Shown here: positions 10,901 to 19,067 of the stretch, piece by piece | Numbering within the stretch: the first letter of the stretch is position 1 | Layout: each line of letters begins with the position of its first letter | Assembly (NCBI GenBank): GCA_020744425.1 | Contig: JAGMUV010000022.1 | Span: 372,001-436,000 of the forward strand | DNA from: Dactylonectria macrodidyma | Lineage: Eukaryota > Ascomycota > Sordariomycetes > Hypocreales > Nectriaceae | Reading direction: 5' to 3' | DNA: 64,000 nucleotides | Notes under the pieces: generated by a model | The model's input: the letters and a program-made list of their open reading frames with translations, nothing else | Databases searched by the model: none | Told to the model about the DNA's origin: nothing | Translations under genes and position numbers: made by a program

Positions 10901-13900
10901 CCTCAAAGGTCCCTTGACCCCACAGGTCTCTCATCTGGATCTCGCAGGCCTGCTTGAATTGGCGGCCAAAGGGGTGATTTTCTAGCTCTTTGAAAGTCCT
11001 AGGTTCCGGCGGAAGGTTCCGTCTGTGGAGCTTTTCTTCCCTTCCGTTGAAGAAGCTGCTGAAAAAGCTAGCCTTTCGGATTGGATCGATAGCTGGTTCG
11101 TCTGCTGGGCCGGTTCCTTGGCCCCTGATGCGGTCTGAGGCTCGAGACGCAGCAGGCCACGGTCTTCGCGGTCCTCGTGGGCCCCCTCGTCTAGCCGGCT
11201 CTGACGTCTGTGTCGGCTCCGGGCTAGGTTGCCTGCTAGTTGGGCTGCCGGGCTGTTCCGGCGGCGTAGAAAATGGAGGATCCGGGCTTTCGGATGGCGG
11301 TGCCGTTGTCTGTGGGGTCGGAAGATAGGGATCTTCGTCATCGTCGTCGTCAGAGTCCTTGTCTTCCTGCTCGTTGAGATCTAGATCTTGGAACGCTAGG
11401 TCTTCCGGATCCGGGCTGCCCGGACTGTCCGGATTAGCTAGATCGGGTGTGGCTTCGGTACGGTCCGTAGCGTCGTCCGGGTCCGTGTCTTCGGGTCCGT
11501 CTGACCTATCGAGGTCATGTTGATCGGGCTGTTCGTGCTGATCAGGGTCATCGAGGGCTACCTCGATCGTTGACCTGATTTCCTCGTCTTCATCACTATC
11601 GCTGTCAATGTGGGCTGGAAGCAGGAACCGCACCCTAGGCTGTCGAATTGGCTGAGGGATTGGGTGGTTCTTAGGATCATAGAAGGTTTTCTCGTCGAAT
11701 GTGACGTCCCTGACCCTCCGGACCTCTGACCTTTCCGGGATCCAGATCCTGAAGATGTTGTTCGAATCGTATCCAACTAGGTAGCCGATTTCTGCGTGGG
11801 CGGCTGTCTTTAGGTCCCGTTTTTGAGTGCTCTTCAAAGCTTCCGTAGTCATTGGATAGGCCCGGCAGCCGAAGGCCCTAAGGTGCGTTAGATCCGGCTG
11901 TCTGGAGACGAATCCGGTGTCCTTTCCTTGGTCTTGAAGCCAGGAAATTAGCAGCCCTAAGGGGGTCTTCCAGTCTCGGGCCTGTTGGGGCGATCTGTTA
12001 TATAGGAAGACAGCTGTTTTCCAACCCTCGGACCAGAGATCGGGCGGCAGGTTAGACCCTAGTAACATAGACCTGTTCTTAGGAGCTATTACCCCCCCAG
12101 ATCGTTCGGCAGGGCCGTTCTGAGCCGGGTTGTGAGGGCTCGAGGGTTCGTCCTCGATCCCTTCGTCAGTCATCCAATTGATCGATCGGATGCCTAGGGC
12201 CCTGTCGTTGTCCCTATGGATCCGGCAGATCCGGAGCCCGTATTGTGTCCGGATGTAGGATACGAAGGCCTGTAGGGCCCCTAGGACTGAATCCTGTGTC
12301 TGATCGGATAGAAGATAGATGTGGATTAGGCCTGTGTATTCATCTTTGATCAGCAAGGCAGCCTGTTTTCCGTCATAGCTTGTGTGGAAGCTAAAGAGGT
12401 CGATGTAGACCCTCCAATAGGGTCTCGGAGCTATTGTCTGCGGGCTTCGTCGGGAGACCTGTCTGCTAGCCTTGGCAAGGGAGCAGGCTTCGCAGTCTAT
12501 TGCGATAGGTCCCTTGATACGGACCCCTAGGGTCTGATCCGTAAGATGTTCAAGAGCCCGGGCGTTCAAGTGGCCTAGACGTTGGTGCCAGAGGATGGAT
12601 TCGGCTGTCTGAGGCGCCCTAGGGTCTTTGGAAGAGGCTGCGGCTGCTGCTAGCAGGCCCGTTGGTCTGCCTTGGTCGGCAGAGGCTGCGGCGGCTGCTG
12701 TGGCCGAGATCGGTCTGACCTCGTTGAATTCGATGACTTGTTGGCGATGGTACCGTCGGGTATAGAAGATAGTCTCTATCCCTTGGAAGACGGCCCCTGT
12801 TTTCGGGTTCCAGTTGTATCCGGCTAGGATCATAAGATCTAGCGAGACAACGTTCGTGTGGAAACCCGGGATATAGGCTGCCCGTCTGAGCTGGAAGAGC
12901 CCGTCTTCAAGCCGTAGGTTGACCTGACCGTAGCCTAGGATTTGCAGCTCGGATCCGCCTGCAAAGATAGGCTCGGGGTTCCTAGAGGGCTGATAGGATG
13001 AAAAGCGTAAGAGGTTATTACAGATGTGTGTGTCTGACCCGGAATCAAGGATAAAGGAGTCCCTGAGCGGATAAACCCTCCCTGGAACGGTTATGACGGA
13101 AGCCGTAGATAGGATCGTTAGAGCCGGCTGCTGTTCCGGTTGCCGACCTAGCTGCTGACCTTGCTGTTGGTCCGGCGGCTGTGTGGTCTGAAGGGAAAGG
13201 CCGGCAAAGGAGCTGCCCTTGATGTAGCCTTCATCCCTGTTGTCTGTAGTGGCCTTTGGGGCCCCTGGCTGGGTATCCCTAGGCTTCTGTCTCTGCAGAG
13301 CTCGATCTACCCGTTGTTTCGTAGCAGGGTCTTCGAGCTGTTGATTGATCTGGAATTCTATGTCTTGGTTAGGCTTCCATCCGGCCGGGCGGATAGAAGT
13401 AACTAGGTAAGGGCATTTTGAATAGAAATGCTGTTTGCCACAGAGGCAGGGGGTCTTTGGTCCCTCGGATCCGTTAGATCCGGCAGGCTTAGAAGAGCCG
13501 GTTTTCTGGAACGTGGAAAAGGACCCTTTCGGTGCCTTCGTCTCTGTAGCCTGTTTTTCGAACAGCTCGCTGATCTCAATACCGTCCGGGATCTTAGCTT
13601 CCCAGTCTTTCTTGCCCTTTGATGCCTTATATTGGATCTTATTCATCCAGATATCGGCGAAGGTGAGGTCCATCGGTCTGACAGCTTCTAGGAAGTCTAG
13701 GGTTGGTCTGAGACCCTTGGAGTCAGGAAGGCCTAGATTACGGGCTTCCGTAAGGACCTTCTGCCAGCTTGTGACCCAGTCCTTAGTCTTAGTCCGGCCG
13801 GGCCCCTTGAGGGCTGTTCGATATCGGTCAAGGACTTCTCTTTCATGGAACCAGGTAGCTGGCTGGATCCGGGCCCGTAGGAGGGCTAGTTCCTTTGCAA

Positions 13901-16258
13901 CGTCATCTTCATCGTCGATGACATCTCGATAGTTGCCGACGGTCAGGATGATCCGGTCTTGGATAGCGGATAGGGCCTTTTGGCGTTTTTCGTAGATTCG
14001 GACGTTTTCGAGATACTGTTTCTCAAGGCCATTAAGGTCAATCCTTTGGTCTGGGGTCAGCTCAGACAGCCTAGTCGCATCAGGCTTGATGTCTGCAGCT
14101 GTAGGAAAGACCGGTCGGGCTAGGGACTTCTTGTTTTCCTTAAAAGGGTCAATGAAGTCCCAGACGTCCTTCGTAGTAGCCGATTTCCGGATGCTGGCTA
14201 TCCAGTGTTTCCAATCACTAGGCCCGTTGAGCTTGGCCCAGGAAGAGGCTTCCGTATCAGCAACGCCCATCGCGATAGATGACTGCGAGCAACAGCGGAA
14301 GTTGATAACCTAGTTTGGAAGGACTAGCTTGAAGAAGCTAGGTTGCAAGCCTAGGCTAGGAAGGAAGGGAGATAGGTTTGATAAGGGTCTGATGATACAG
14401 CTTGATCAAAGAATATCGTCCGCTTCAGCTATAGGCAAACCGGGCTCATAACTGTTGCATCTGATAGGAAGGGTGCATTGTGATGTAAGTAGAAGCTCTT
14501 GATTTCTATCTAACTGAGGGCTCGCGGCAGACCTATTTGTAGGTTGCCCTCATAGCTATGATAAGGTTCTCGGTAGACCGGATCCCAAGGGATCCGGGTC
14601 TTCGAGACCGGCTTGTTAGGAAGCCGGGTCTTTGAGACCGGTTTATTAGAGATCCGAGCCTTTGAGACTTTATCTTCAGTCTCAACAGTTGATAGATGTG
14701 ACACCGTTCTCGTCTGAGCGATGGCTGACTTTGTTTGCACAATAGGACTTCGAGAATCTTTTTTCCACTCTCGTCGTCAGTCTGCTGCCGCTCTCTGCCC
14801 ACCGCGTCCGATTGACTAAGGTCGAGTATACCTTCCTCTCTGAGGATGCTATCAACAACCTTGGATCCCTCAAGTTCTCCCAGTCAAACCGCATGCCCGA
14901 TCCCAAGGACCCTTCTCGCATTATCACCACCACCACAACTACTACCTTCTCTATGGCTAAGGATATGGCCCGCTCTATCTGCCAGCGCTTCGTTGAGGCC
15001 CGCTTTATTGAGGCTGCCGACGGCAAGTACCAGCAGGTGTACAACATGAAGGGATCCGTCTGGCAATTGACGCCTAAAGGAGTCGCTGTGCTGGACAGGT
15101 TCTGCTCGAGAAACGGCATTCAGCAGAAGCAGGTGACAGAACTGGCCAACCTCGGTGCGACCCAGCTAGTGCTCTTCGAGCGAGATGCCCAAACGGATAA
15201 GCTGCTCCAGGACCAGGGTACTATCGAGGTCATTTTTCGCCGGTTCGTTGGTTCTGAGGGCCGAAACATCAAGTCGACGGTCAACGTCGCTGATTCGGAC
15301 TCACTAGACGATCACATGGAAGGCCTGACCGGTGTTAAGATGGCTGCTGAGCGTAAGGTGAACGGAAAGTCGTATCGCGACACCTTCACTGGCAAGGCTG
15401 CTACTGACTGGCTAATGGACTGCTCCACTATTGTCGATCGACGCGAGACTGTTGAGATTGTTGCTCTTTTCGTCGAGTACGATCTGGTTGAGGTTGTCAC
15501 CCAAGATCGAGCCTACATGTCCCAGAACCCTGGCTGCAACGTGTTCCAGCCCACCAAGTATGCCCTCTACCAAATCTCGCAGCGCGGCAAGGATCTTCTC
15601 AACGGTACTGGCTCGAGGGGACGTGCCTTGGAAAGCGAATGCGGTGCCCCTTCGCAGCGGAACGGCATTACCCGTGACTCCAACACTCCGCGACTCGACA
15701 AGATTCTCACTGACCCTGCACTCCGCCTGCTCTTCCGCGAGAACCTTCGCGATACCCACTGCGAGGAGAACCTGTCGTTCTACCAGGATGTGGATGAGTT
15801 CGTCCACAGCTGCAAGGCCGTGACCCGTGCAGCCCAGAAGAATCCCAGCAGCACCTCGATGGACGGCGTCGAGGAGATCATGGCCCAAGCGTACGGGATC
15901 TACAACGCTTTCCTGGCCCCCGGATCTCCTTGTGAGCTCAACATTGACCACCAGCTCCGCAACAACCTTGCCACCCGAATGACTAAGGCCGTTGGACAGG
16001 ACGTTGCCATGATCGACACCCTCCAAGAAGTGACGTCCCTCTTTGAGGACGCCCAAAACGCGGTTTTCAAGCTGATGGCTAGTGTAAGTTTTGACTTAAA
16101 CCCCTTTCTCGCCACGCCGACGGACGCTGACAACGTATCTGCAGGATTCCGTGCCCAAGTTCCTTCGCAACCCCAGGTACGAACAGCAACTGCGAAATTA
16201 TGAGTCCGACGTCACCCGGGGCCCTCAGCGCAGCCAGAGCCGGTCTAACAGAAAGTGA
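7990..16258 (+). CDS. flbA: FlbA/Rgs1-type regulator of G-protein signalling (DEP-DEP-RGS), split by an intronic retrotransposon
   Basis: The product is an RGS protein, a GTPase activator for a heterotrimeric G-alpha subunit. In Aspergillus FlbA restrains FadA signalling so that growth gives way to sporulation. Exon 1 (7990-8817) encodes a Ser/Pro/Ala-rich N-terminus ending MHQTSSRLLRMTDDDRPFTR. Exon 2 (14746-16083) carries a first DEP region (about residues 297-395), a second DEP domain (about 476-565, with TGKAATDWLMD) and an RGS domain (from about 593, LDKILTDPALRLLFREN). A 61-nt intron (16084-16144) precedes exon 3 (16145-16258, ending SQSRSNRK). All junctions are phase 0, giving about 759 aa, close to family length. 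The first intron has a GC donor (AGG|GCATGT), a CTGAC branch site and an AG acceptor, and it contains a full antisense Copia element. Reading frames are open, so function depends on splicing out a 5.9-kb intron. The exact N-terminal start is uncertain. Confidence 0.85.
8938..9188 (-). repeat. Copia 3' LTR (left side)
   Basis: This 251-bp long terminal repeat begins TGTTGCATCT and ends GATGTGACA on the plus strand. It is identical by eye to the repeat at 14453-14703. It contains internal short repeats of the GGGTCTTTGAGACCGG type (about 9085-9155), possibly part of the LTR promoter. For the minus-strand element this is the downstream LTR. Confidence 0.97.
9189..9200 (-). other. Polypurine tract of the Copia element
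   Basis: Just inside the 3' LTR the minus strand reads CCTGGGGGGGTA, a run of seven G. Its position directly before the LTR is where plus-strand DNA priming occurs in LTR retrotransposons. The 135 bp between it and the stop codon of the polyprotein holds no gene. Confidence 0.8.
9336..14270 (-). CDS. Copia Gag-Pol polyprotein, 1644 aa, intact
   Basis: One uninterrupted frame encodes all parts in Copia order. The Gag region occupies about the first 290 residues and ends with a zinc-knuckle-like block, CLCGKQHFYSKC (about 277-289). The aspartic protease has DSGSDTHIC near residue 408. The GAG-pre-integrase motif LWHQRLGHLNA follows. The integrase core has Asp in VYIDLFSFH (about 623), Asp in IHRDND (about 686) and Glu in GPAERSGG (about 721). 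An acidic, Pro-rich linker precedes reverse transcriptase with LDAINAFTNSPLDEEVYIRCPDGF, ALYGLRRSPLLWQ and the catalytic FYVDDIVLL (about 1280). RNase H has VASDAAFADD (about 1478) and SSTEAELLA. No frameshift separates gag from pol. The ATG at 14270 lies about 180 nt inside the 5' LTR. The length is usual for complete Copia polyproteins, so the element may be autonomous. Confidence 0.97.
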   Translation of the reverse strand: MGVADTEASSWAKLNGPSDWKHWIASIRKSATTKDVWDFIDPFKENKKSLARPVFPTAADIKPDATRLSELTPDQRIDLNGLEKQYLENVRIYEKRQKALSAIQDRIILTVGNYRDVIDDEDDVAKELALLRARIQPATWFHEREVLDRYRTALKGPGRTKTKDWVTSWQKVLTEARNLGLPDSKGLRPTLDFLEAVRPMDLTFADIWMNKIQYKASKGKKDWEAKIPDGIEISELFEKQATETKAPKGSFSTFQKTGSSKPAGSNGSEGPKTPCLCGKQHFYSKCPYLVTSIRPAGWKPNQDIEFQINQQLEDPATKQRVDRALQRQKPRDTQPGAPKATTDNRDEGYIKGSSFAGLSLQTTQPPDQQQGQQLGRQPEQQPALTILSTASVITVPGRVYPLRDSFILDSGSDTHICNNLLRFSSYQPSRNPEPIFAGGSELQILGYGQVNLRLEDGLFQLRRAAYIPGFHTNVVSLDLMILAGYNWNPKTGAVFQGIETIFYTRRYHRQQVIEFNEVRPISATAAAAASADQGRPTGLLAAAAASSKDPRAPQTAESILWHQRLGHLNARALEHLTDQTLGVRIKGPIAIDCEACSLAKASRQVSRRSPQTIAPRPYWRVYIDLFSFHTSYDGKQAALLIKDEYTGLIHIYLLSDQTQDSVLGALQAFVSYIRTQYGLRICRIHRDNDRALGIRSINWMTDEGIEDEPSSPHNPAQNGPAERSGGVIAPKNRSMLLGSNLPPDLWSEGWKTAVFLYNRSPQQARDWKTPLGLLISWLQDQGKDTGFVSRQPDLTHLRAFGCRAYPMTTEALKSTQKRDLKTAAHAEIGYLVGYDSNNIFRIWIPERSEVRRVRDVTFDEKTFYDPKNHPIPQPIRQPRVRFLLPAHIDSDSDEDEEIRSTIEVALDDPDQHEQPDQHDLDRSDGPEDTDPDDATDRTEATPDLANPDSPGSPDPEDLAFQDLDLNEQEDKDSDDDDDEDPYLPTPQTTAPPSESPDPPFSTPPEQPGSPTSRQPSPEPTQTSEPARRGGPRGPRRPWPAASRASDRIRGQGTGPADEPAIDPIRKASFFSSFFNGREEKLHRRNLPPEPRTFKELENHPFGRQFKQACEIQMRDLWGQGTFEAVLSEQAKKTPIPTTWVFKYKTDKHGFLTKFKARLCVRGDLQPLDDKETYAATLAGRSFRVLMAIAAKFQLEARQLDAINAFTNSPLDEEVYIRCPDGFKRHGWSLRLRKALYGLRRSPLLWQRDLLQTFQQLGLQQCAEDPCICNNSWLTVFFYVDDIVLLYRTKDQLAAETLINRLKQRYQMQDLGDLSWFLGIRILRDKLAKKLWLCQDSYIEKTAARFKVKLTDDFKGNPLPTNDLRKNPYQAQQDQVILFQQKVGSINYIAVISRPDVAKAAARLAEHLLNPTEDHHRIADRVIIYLYATRYLAIQFSGQSSQIPIIQIAIPIAGSAAGSAAAPGPADQTDQDLEFLVASDAAFADDPKTRKSSQGMIMTLFGGPISWKAGKQDTVTTSSTEAELLAFTHTAKEALATQRLFQQLDLQLDQQLVIQCDNQQTIRLITLQIPRIRTALRHVDIHSCWARQSYFNGLFQVKYTKTAEMLADGLTKPLPGQKFELFVRQLGLIDIRSLIETQIETDDEG
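14440..14452 (-). other. Primer-binding site matching the anticodon arm of initiator tRNA-Met
   Basis: The 13 bases touching the 5' LTR read CCGGGCTCATAAC on the plus strand. This is the sequence around the CAU anticodon of eukaryotic initiator tRNA-Met rather than a tRNA 3' end. Drosophila copia is known to be primed by the 5' half of initiator tRNA cut in the anticodon loop, and this site fits that mode. Confidence 0.75.
14453..14703 (-). repeat. Copia 5' LTR (right side)
   Basis: This 251-bp repeat is identical by eye to 8938-9188 and is followed by the target duplication CCGTT at 14704-14708. For the minus-strand element it is the upstream LTR and should hold its promoter. Transcription would run antisense to flbA exon 1. 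Confidence 0.97.
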
Positions 16259-16444
16259 ACTATTAACGCCGAATGCCGACGTTCGCTGCATGTGGGACGG
16301 TCGGCTCCGTGAAGAACGACTCACCCAACCACACCTTGTGCCTCATTTCACGAGTCATTTGCATACAGCCCACTGATTGATTTGGCTACCATGTGTGCAT
16401 GAACTTTCTCTTGTTTGTTTCCAACCTTAGAATGAGTTATGGCG
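16259..16444 (+). other. 3' flank of flbA
   Basis: This is presumed to be the 3' untranslated region and terminator of flbA. It ends where the terminal repeat of the next element begins. No further gene is seen. Confidence 0.4.
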
Positions 16445-16590
16445 ATCACGTGAGGAAGCAGACAAGGGTTGTTACCTCAGGCACTCAGACCCACTCACTA
16501 AGCGAACAGACGCGCGGATCACGTGGTTCTGTGAGTGGGCCTGAGACCAAAACTTGGCAATTGGGTGAGATGATGCTTCGCTCCCATACA
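16445..16590 (+). repeat. Left terminal inverted repeat of the RecQ/DUF6589 element
   Basis: The core is 16445-16488 (ATCACGTGA, 18 bp spacer, TTACCTCAGGCACTCAG). Beyond it, CTCAGACCCACTCAC (about 16484-16498) faces GTGAGTGGGCCTGAG (about 16530-16544), so the end can also fold on itself. GATCACGTG recurs in the loop. Confidence 0.75.
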
Positions 16591-17075
16591 ATTTTGCGGT
16601 AACCATAATGTTTCGCAGGGTCGACTCCCAACCCTAGAATTACATCACGTCATAAAGCCTCAATTTCAACACAAATCAATAAGATAACTATATTAGGAAG
16701 ATCCCACAAGCCCCAAATATCCATTGATCCAGCTTTTGTTCCCTTGCGACGTGTTGTTGTGGAGTTGTAGCCGTCTAGGGCAGTCGCGTCGCGAAATCTC
16801 CAGCATCAGCAAGCGACCACGACCCGTTGGTACCTCAATTTCCTTGCGACGACGACTCCCACTAGACGTGGAGGATCACAAGATCCAGATCATCCTTCTG
16901 GTAAGCTTCATTCCAATTTCCCCTCATCCGCGTTGGTTTAATTGACATCAATGTTGACTGCGCAGAAAGACGCGAAGTCTGCCGATAACGACTCCATTCG
17001 TTTAGTTCCTCCTTCCAACCTTGTTCGAGTCCACATCCACGTATTGATGGTGCTGGACATCTTGTAGATCGCAGG
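16591..17075 (+). other. 5' leader of the helicase gene, with a possible leader intron
   Basis: There is no separate gene here. A GT-AG intron is plausible at about 16901-16966 (donor GTAAGC, acceptor GACTGCGCAG), which would lie in the 5' leader of the helicase mRNA. The upstream frame ending near 16900 does not connect to the helicase ATG, so I treat it as leader. Confidence 0.4.
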
Positions 17076-19059
17076 ATGTTGGAAACCGCCGCCAAACACA
17101 TGGATGACGTGCAGTTGAGTTCCAAAATTGAGTGCATAGTGGGCTTCAGACCGCGCGCGGGGCAGGTTCAGGCAATTCGCAGGCTTGTAGTCGAAGAGGA
17201 TGACTTGATTTTGATTGCACCCACTGGATGGGGCAAGAGTGTTGTCTTCCAGACTGTGCCGGCACTGACTGGAGGGATCTGCATCATGATCATGCCGTTG
17301 ATGCTTCTGCAAGAAGACCAGGTCAGTGACATGCCATCTGCCACAGGAAGCCGCTCATATCATTTACCTGCTTCATTCCATATAGGCTGCCGCAATATCT
17401 CGCATTCCAGGCTGCAAGCCATGCATCGTCAATGCAGGCACAAACTCAAAGGCGTTGCTTAACGGTATCAAGAGAGGTGACTATACTCACGTCCTCGTCG
17501 GTCCTGAGATTGTACTGTCTGCAAGATTCAAAGCCATACTCAACGATCCAACCTTTCGAAGCAAGCTTGTACTTGTAGCCATAGATGAGGCACATGTTGT
17601 GTGGGAATGGGGTGAGTCATTCAGGAAGCATTACAGCCAGCTGGTTGTGCTGAGGAGCCTCATTCCTGGCACTGTGCCGTGGCTAGCATGCTCTGCAACT
17701 CTGGATCCTCAAACCTTGGCCAAGGTGCGTGAGTTGTGTGGATTTGACGCAAACGTCTACGTCCAGCGTAGCTCTGTTGATCGCCCGGATATTTTTATTT
17801 CGTTGAAGCAGATAGAGCATCCTCCTGCCACTTTCAAAGATCTTGAGTTCCTGATCAAGCCGGTAGAGCAGGCTGTGAAGGATGCAGTTGTAGAGTATAG
17901 CTCGAACCAGGCTCGTGCTGCTCTTGCTCTTGGTGACATTCAGGGTGCAGCACGGTTGATCTCTCTCGGTATCAGGGAGCCGTCGAACGGTCAGCTCGGC
18001 CACGGATTCAACAGCAGGCAGTGTTGCATGAAGATCTGCAAAACTGTGGTGTATTTTGACTCCATTGCAGAGCTAGAGGCGGCAGGAGCTCTGTTGACGG
18101 CAGCTTTGATGAGGACCGGTTGTTCCAAGACGGCAGCAAGGAATGCAATCCAGGCATATCACTCAGAGCTTGCAGACTTTAATAAGACCTCAATCTCGCA
18201 GGAATTTGTGAAGCCTGACTGTCAAAGAGCCCAAGATAGCTCAAGACACCGCATTATCTTGGCTACAGATGCCATGGGTATGGGCATCAATAATCCTGAC
18301 ATCAGACTTGTCGTTCAGTGGAAGCAACCGGCCACACTCTGCTCCCTATGGCAGCGGGCCGGTCGAGCTGCTAGAGGGGCTGACATCAGAGGAGAGTTTG
18401 TCTGGATCGTGGAGCCGTGGTGCACTGCAGCACCCATGCCCAGGAATGAAGTTCAAGGGCCTCTGCAGCCGAGTACGCCGAAGAGCCGGCTCTCTCAAGA
18501 GCTTCTGGGCGTAATCAATAATCAGAGCTGTATTCGAAAGAGCATCCTCACCTTCTTCGGTGAAGATGCAACCTCATATTTGCACCCAGTCGGGGCATCG
18601 TCATGCTGCTCTATCTGTCGGGGTGACAAGACAGTCTTCCAGGGTATAGTAGCTTTTAAGCAGCCGAAGATTCTCATATCGCAGAAGCATATTGTTGAGG
18701 CCGTGAGAGTTGCTCTTCTGAAGTGGAGGAAAGAGACTGCTAGGACCTTGTTTTCCTCGACGGACTCAAGGCAGAAGGAAGACTGGATCATGCCGATGCC
18801 TGCGGTACGCCAACTATCACAAGCCGCATCTTCCGTAGACTCTGTCGACACTCTAGGGTTGCTGCTTTGTTCCCGTTGGTCGGAGTGGGAGTTGCACGCA
18901 GCTTCAGTTATAGATTTGATCAAGAAAACGTGTTCTGAAGCTATCGCTGCGAAGAACGCAAGATATCCACCAAGGCGTCGTCGTCTGGGTGAGATTGATG
19001 GCAACAACCAGGAATGGATGAACAGACAGCAGAAGAGGATGAAAGCCTTCAGATCGTAG
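17076..19059 (+). CDS. RecQ-like superfamily 2 DNA helicase, 639 aa
   Basis: There are two exons, 17076-17321 and 17386-19059, joined by a 64-nt intron (donor GTCAGT, acceptor ATATAG, phase 0), giving 639 aa. Helicase motifs are all present. The Q-motif-like FRPRAGQVQAI precedes motif I, APTGWGKS (residues 49-56). Motif II is DEAH (149-152), motif III is CSAT (about 184-187), the C-terminal core has ATDAMGMGINNPDIR, and motif VI is QRAGRAARG (near 404). A cysteine cluster (CCSIC) follows, as in the zinc region of RecQ proteins. It lacks the long N-terminal part and HRDC domain of cellular RecQ/Sgs1 helicases. Its stop is 8 bp from the stop of the convergent DUF6589 gene, and both lie between the same terminal repeats. 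I infer a role in transposing the element. No inactivating change is visible. Confidence 0.85.
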
Positions 19060-19067
19060 AATACGCG

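Larger units (their letters stand above)
8938..14703 (-). mobile_element. Full-length Copia (Ty1/Copia) LTR retrotransposon
   Basis: The element is 5766 bp: two identical 251-bp LTRs (TG...CA), a single long Gag-Pol frame on the minus strand, a primer-binding site next to the 5' LTR (right side) and a polypurine tract next to the 3' LTR (left side). It is flanked by the 5-bp duplication CCGTT at 8933-8937 and 14704-14708. I find no difference between the two LTRs and no stop codon in the polyprotein, which points to a very recent insertion that escaped the C-to-T decay seen in the Fot and LINE copies. It lies antisense to flbA, inside its first visible intron. Confidence 0.97.
8818..14745 (+). 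other. GC-AG intron of flbA containing the Copia element
   Basis: Removing the retrotransposon and one copy of its 5-bp target duplication leaves an intron of 157 nt (8818-8937 plus 14709-14745). The donor is GCATGT after an AGG codon, the branch site CTGAC lies near 14724-14728, and the acceptor is ACAATAG. The exon sequence on both sides joins in frame to the conserved PFTR|DFENLFSTL region of FlbA proteins. This is why I place the insertion inside an intron rather than an exon. Confidence 0.75.

Noticed and set aside
10406..13932. Plus-strand frames of 64-165 aa inside the Copia polyprotein
   Set aside because: They are antisense shadows of one uninterrupted 1644-aa frame with all retrotransposon domains.
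15412..16056. 214-aa minus-strand frame opposite the RGS domain
   Set aside because: It is antisense to conserved DEP and RGS coding sequence and has no features of its own.
16466..16474. Telomere-like AAGGGTTGT words at the ends of the RecQ/DUF6589 element
   Set aside because: They are single copies at each end. No TTAGGG array is present, so a subtelomeric helicase origin is not supported.
16600..16660. tRNA-like GGGTCGACTCCC stretch
   Set aside because: Only a weak T-loop resemblance was seen. No acceptor or anticodon stem could be paired.
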